Positions 5,005 through 5,928 of a DNA stretch of 5,928 bases are shown here, piece after piece (within the stretch, counting starts at the first letter, position 1; every line of letters starts with the position of its first letter). A model generated the notes under the pieces. That model saw nothing but the letters and a program-made list of their open reading frames with translations, was not told where the DNA came from and did not search any database. The DNA comes from Bacillota bacterium (GTDB taxonomy: Bacteria; Bacillota; Sulfobacillia; Symbiobacteriales; ZC4RG38), in the NCBI GenBank assembly GCA_003242505.1, contig QGUP01000136.1, forward strand, positions 1-5,928, given 5' to 3'. The position numbers were made by a program, and so were the translations under genes.

Positions 5005-5928
5005 ATGCTGCTGGTCCACGCAACGGCTGCGGTGCCGCCGTCCCCCGGCGGCAACTGGGTGGCCATCGGCCACTGGGATGGGGTCCACCGGGGCCACCAG
5101 GCGATCATCCGGAACCTGGTGGCCGGCGCCCGGGCGGCCGGGGGCCAGGCGGTGGTGATGGGCTTTCATCCCCACGCGATGGCGGTCCTCCGGCCGACGG
5201 AGGCGCCCCGGCAGTTGCAGACGGTGCCGGAGCGGGCAGAGACCCTGGCGGCCCTGGGGGTGGATGTCCACCTGGTCCTGCCCTTCACCCGGGAACTGGC
5301 CGACACCCCGCCGGAGGAGTTTGTCGACGAGGTGCTGATCCGGGGTCTCCGGGCCCGGCACGTGATGGTGGGGTTCAACTTCACCTTCGGCCGGGGCGGC
5401 GAGGGGACGGCGGAGACCCTCCGGGAGCTCTGCCGGCGCCACGGGGTGCCCGTCACCGTCTGCCCGCCCCTCCGGGTGGGGGGCGAGACCGTCTCCTCCA
5501 CCCTGGTCCGGTACCTCCTGGCCGCCGGGGAGGTGGAGCGGGCGGGGGAGCTGCTGGGCCGGCCCTACAGCCTGAGCGGCACCGTGGTCCCGGGGGACCG
5601 GCGGGGGCGGCTCCTGGGCTTTCCGACCGCCAATTTGGCCCTGGCGGAGGGCCGGCAGCTCCCCGGGGAGGGGGTCTACGCGGTCCGGGTCCGGGTCCTG
5701 CCTCCGGACCGGCACTACCTGCCCCCGCCCGGGTGGCCCGGCGACGGGGAAGGGCCGGTCTACGGCGGCATGGCCAACATCGGCCGCCGGCCGACCTTCG
5801 GAGGAGAGGAGGTCCGGGTGGAGGTGCACCTCCTGGACTTCTGCGGGGATCTCTACGGCCAGCGGCTCCAGGTGGAGTTCATCGCGCGGCTCCGGCCGGA
5901 GCGGGCCTTCTCCGGCCCCGAGGCGCTC
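5005..5928 (+). CDS. ribF: Bifunctional riboflavin kinase/FAD synthetase, 3' end cut by the window
   Basis: Converts riboflavin to FMN, then FMN to FAD. The frame stays open for 308 codons to the window end; roughly 15-20 C-terminal residues are probably missing. The N-terminal FMN adenylyltransferase domain has the nucleotide-binding GHWDGVHRGH (22-31), where the family usually has G-[NK]-F-D-G-V-H-x-G-H. It also has FHPH (54-57), VGFNFTFGRGG, and the VSST motif (163-166). The C-terminal riboflavin kinase domain has GFPTANL (205-211), GVYAV (223-227), ANIGRRPT (257-264) and the E-V-H strand with candidate catalytic base E273, then DFCGDLYG (278-285). A Pro/Gly-rich insertion of about 15-20 residues lies at about 233-252, between two kinase strands. 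The His23, Trp24 and His55 variants keep the core His and Asp residues, so activity is expected. The ATG is supported by a good ribosome binding site. Confidence 0.96.
   Translation, partial: MLLVHATAAVPPSPGGNWVAIGHWDGVHRGHQAIIRNLVAGARAAGGQAVVMGFHPHAMAVLRPTEAPRQLQTVPERAETLAALGVDVHLVLPFTRELADTPPEEFVDEVLIRGLRARHVMVGFNFTFGRGGEGTAETLRELCRRHGVPVTVCPPLRVGGETVSSTLVRYLLAAGEVERAGELLGRPYSLSGTVVPGDRRGRLLGFPTANLALAEGRQLPGEGVYAVRVRVLPPDRHYLPPPGWPGDGEGPVYGGMANIGRRPTFGGEEVRVEVHLLDFCGDLYGQRLQVEFIARLRPERAFSGPEAL

Noticed and set aside
3712..5829. 705-codon open frame on the minus strand across nrnA, truB and ribF
   Set aside because: It overlaps three well-supported genes, has Pro/Gly/His/Arg-rich content with no domain signal, and follows from the GC-rich third codon positions of the + strand genes.

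Overview
The window is a stretch of six co-directional genes on the + strand from a very GC-rich bacterium. Gene content and order are infB (5' end outside the window), ylxP (DUF503), rbfA, nrnA, truB and ribF (3' end outside the window). This is the distal part of the conserved nusA-infB translation operon. A YlxP gene between infB and rbfA, and an NrnA-type DHH phosphoesterase between rbfA and truB, fit Bacillota. Codon third positions are almost all G or C, which points to a high-GC thermophilic Bacillota lineage (Thermaerobacter, Symbiobacterium or Limnochorda-like). The exact taxon is an inference and cannot be fixed from this sequence.

Layout: 1-2196 encodes the visible part of initiation factor IF2. 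It has a Pro/Arg/Gly-rich linker, an IF2_N module, the GTPase domain and domains II to IV. After a 62-nt gap holding a GC-rich inverted repeat comes ylxP (2259-2540). rbfA follows from a TTG start at 2590, next to a strong Shine-Dalgarno sequence, and runs to 2964. nrnA (2961-4070) overlaps rbfA by four bases (ATGA). truB (4090-4983) and ribF (5005 to the window end) follow with gaps of 19 and 21 nt. No promoter, intrinsic terminator with a U-tract, RNA gene, mobile element or CRISPR array was seen, so the block reads as one transcription unit that starts upstream and continues downstream.

The genes act together in translation and RNA metabolism. IF2 brings initiator tRNA to the ribosome, RbfA matures the 30S subunit, TruB makes pseudouridine 55 in tRNA, and NrnA recycles nanoRNA and pAp. 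RibF makes FMN and FAD and is a frequent passenger at this locus.

The one striking anomaly lies inside truB. From 4178 to 4284 the sequence is almost pure G and C, with a single A and a single T in 107 bases. This patch falls exactly on the catalytic motif. The reading frame and the codon spacing to both flanks match a normal TruB. Residues whose usual codons are all G/C survive, while those needing A or T are lost, including the catalytic aspartate (GAC reads as GCC, Ala38). The most economical explanation is a base-calling or consensus fault over a GC-rich template, so the organism probably has an intact truB. A real catalytically dead TruB is the alternative. Apart from this patch the window is an ordinary housekeeping operon, and no undescribed system was found.
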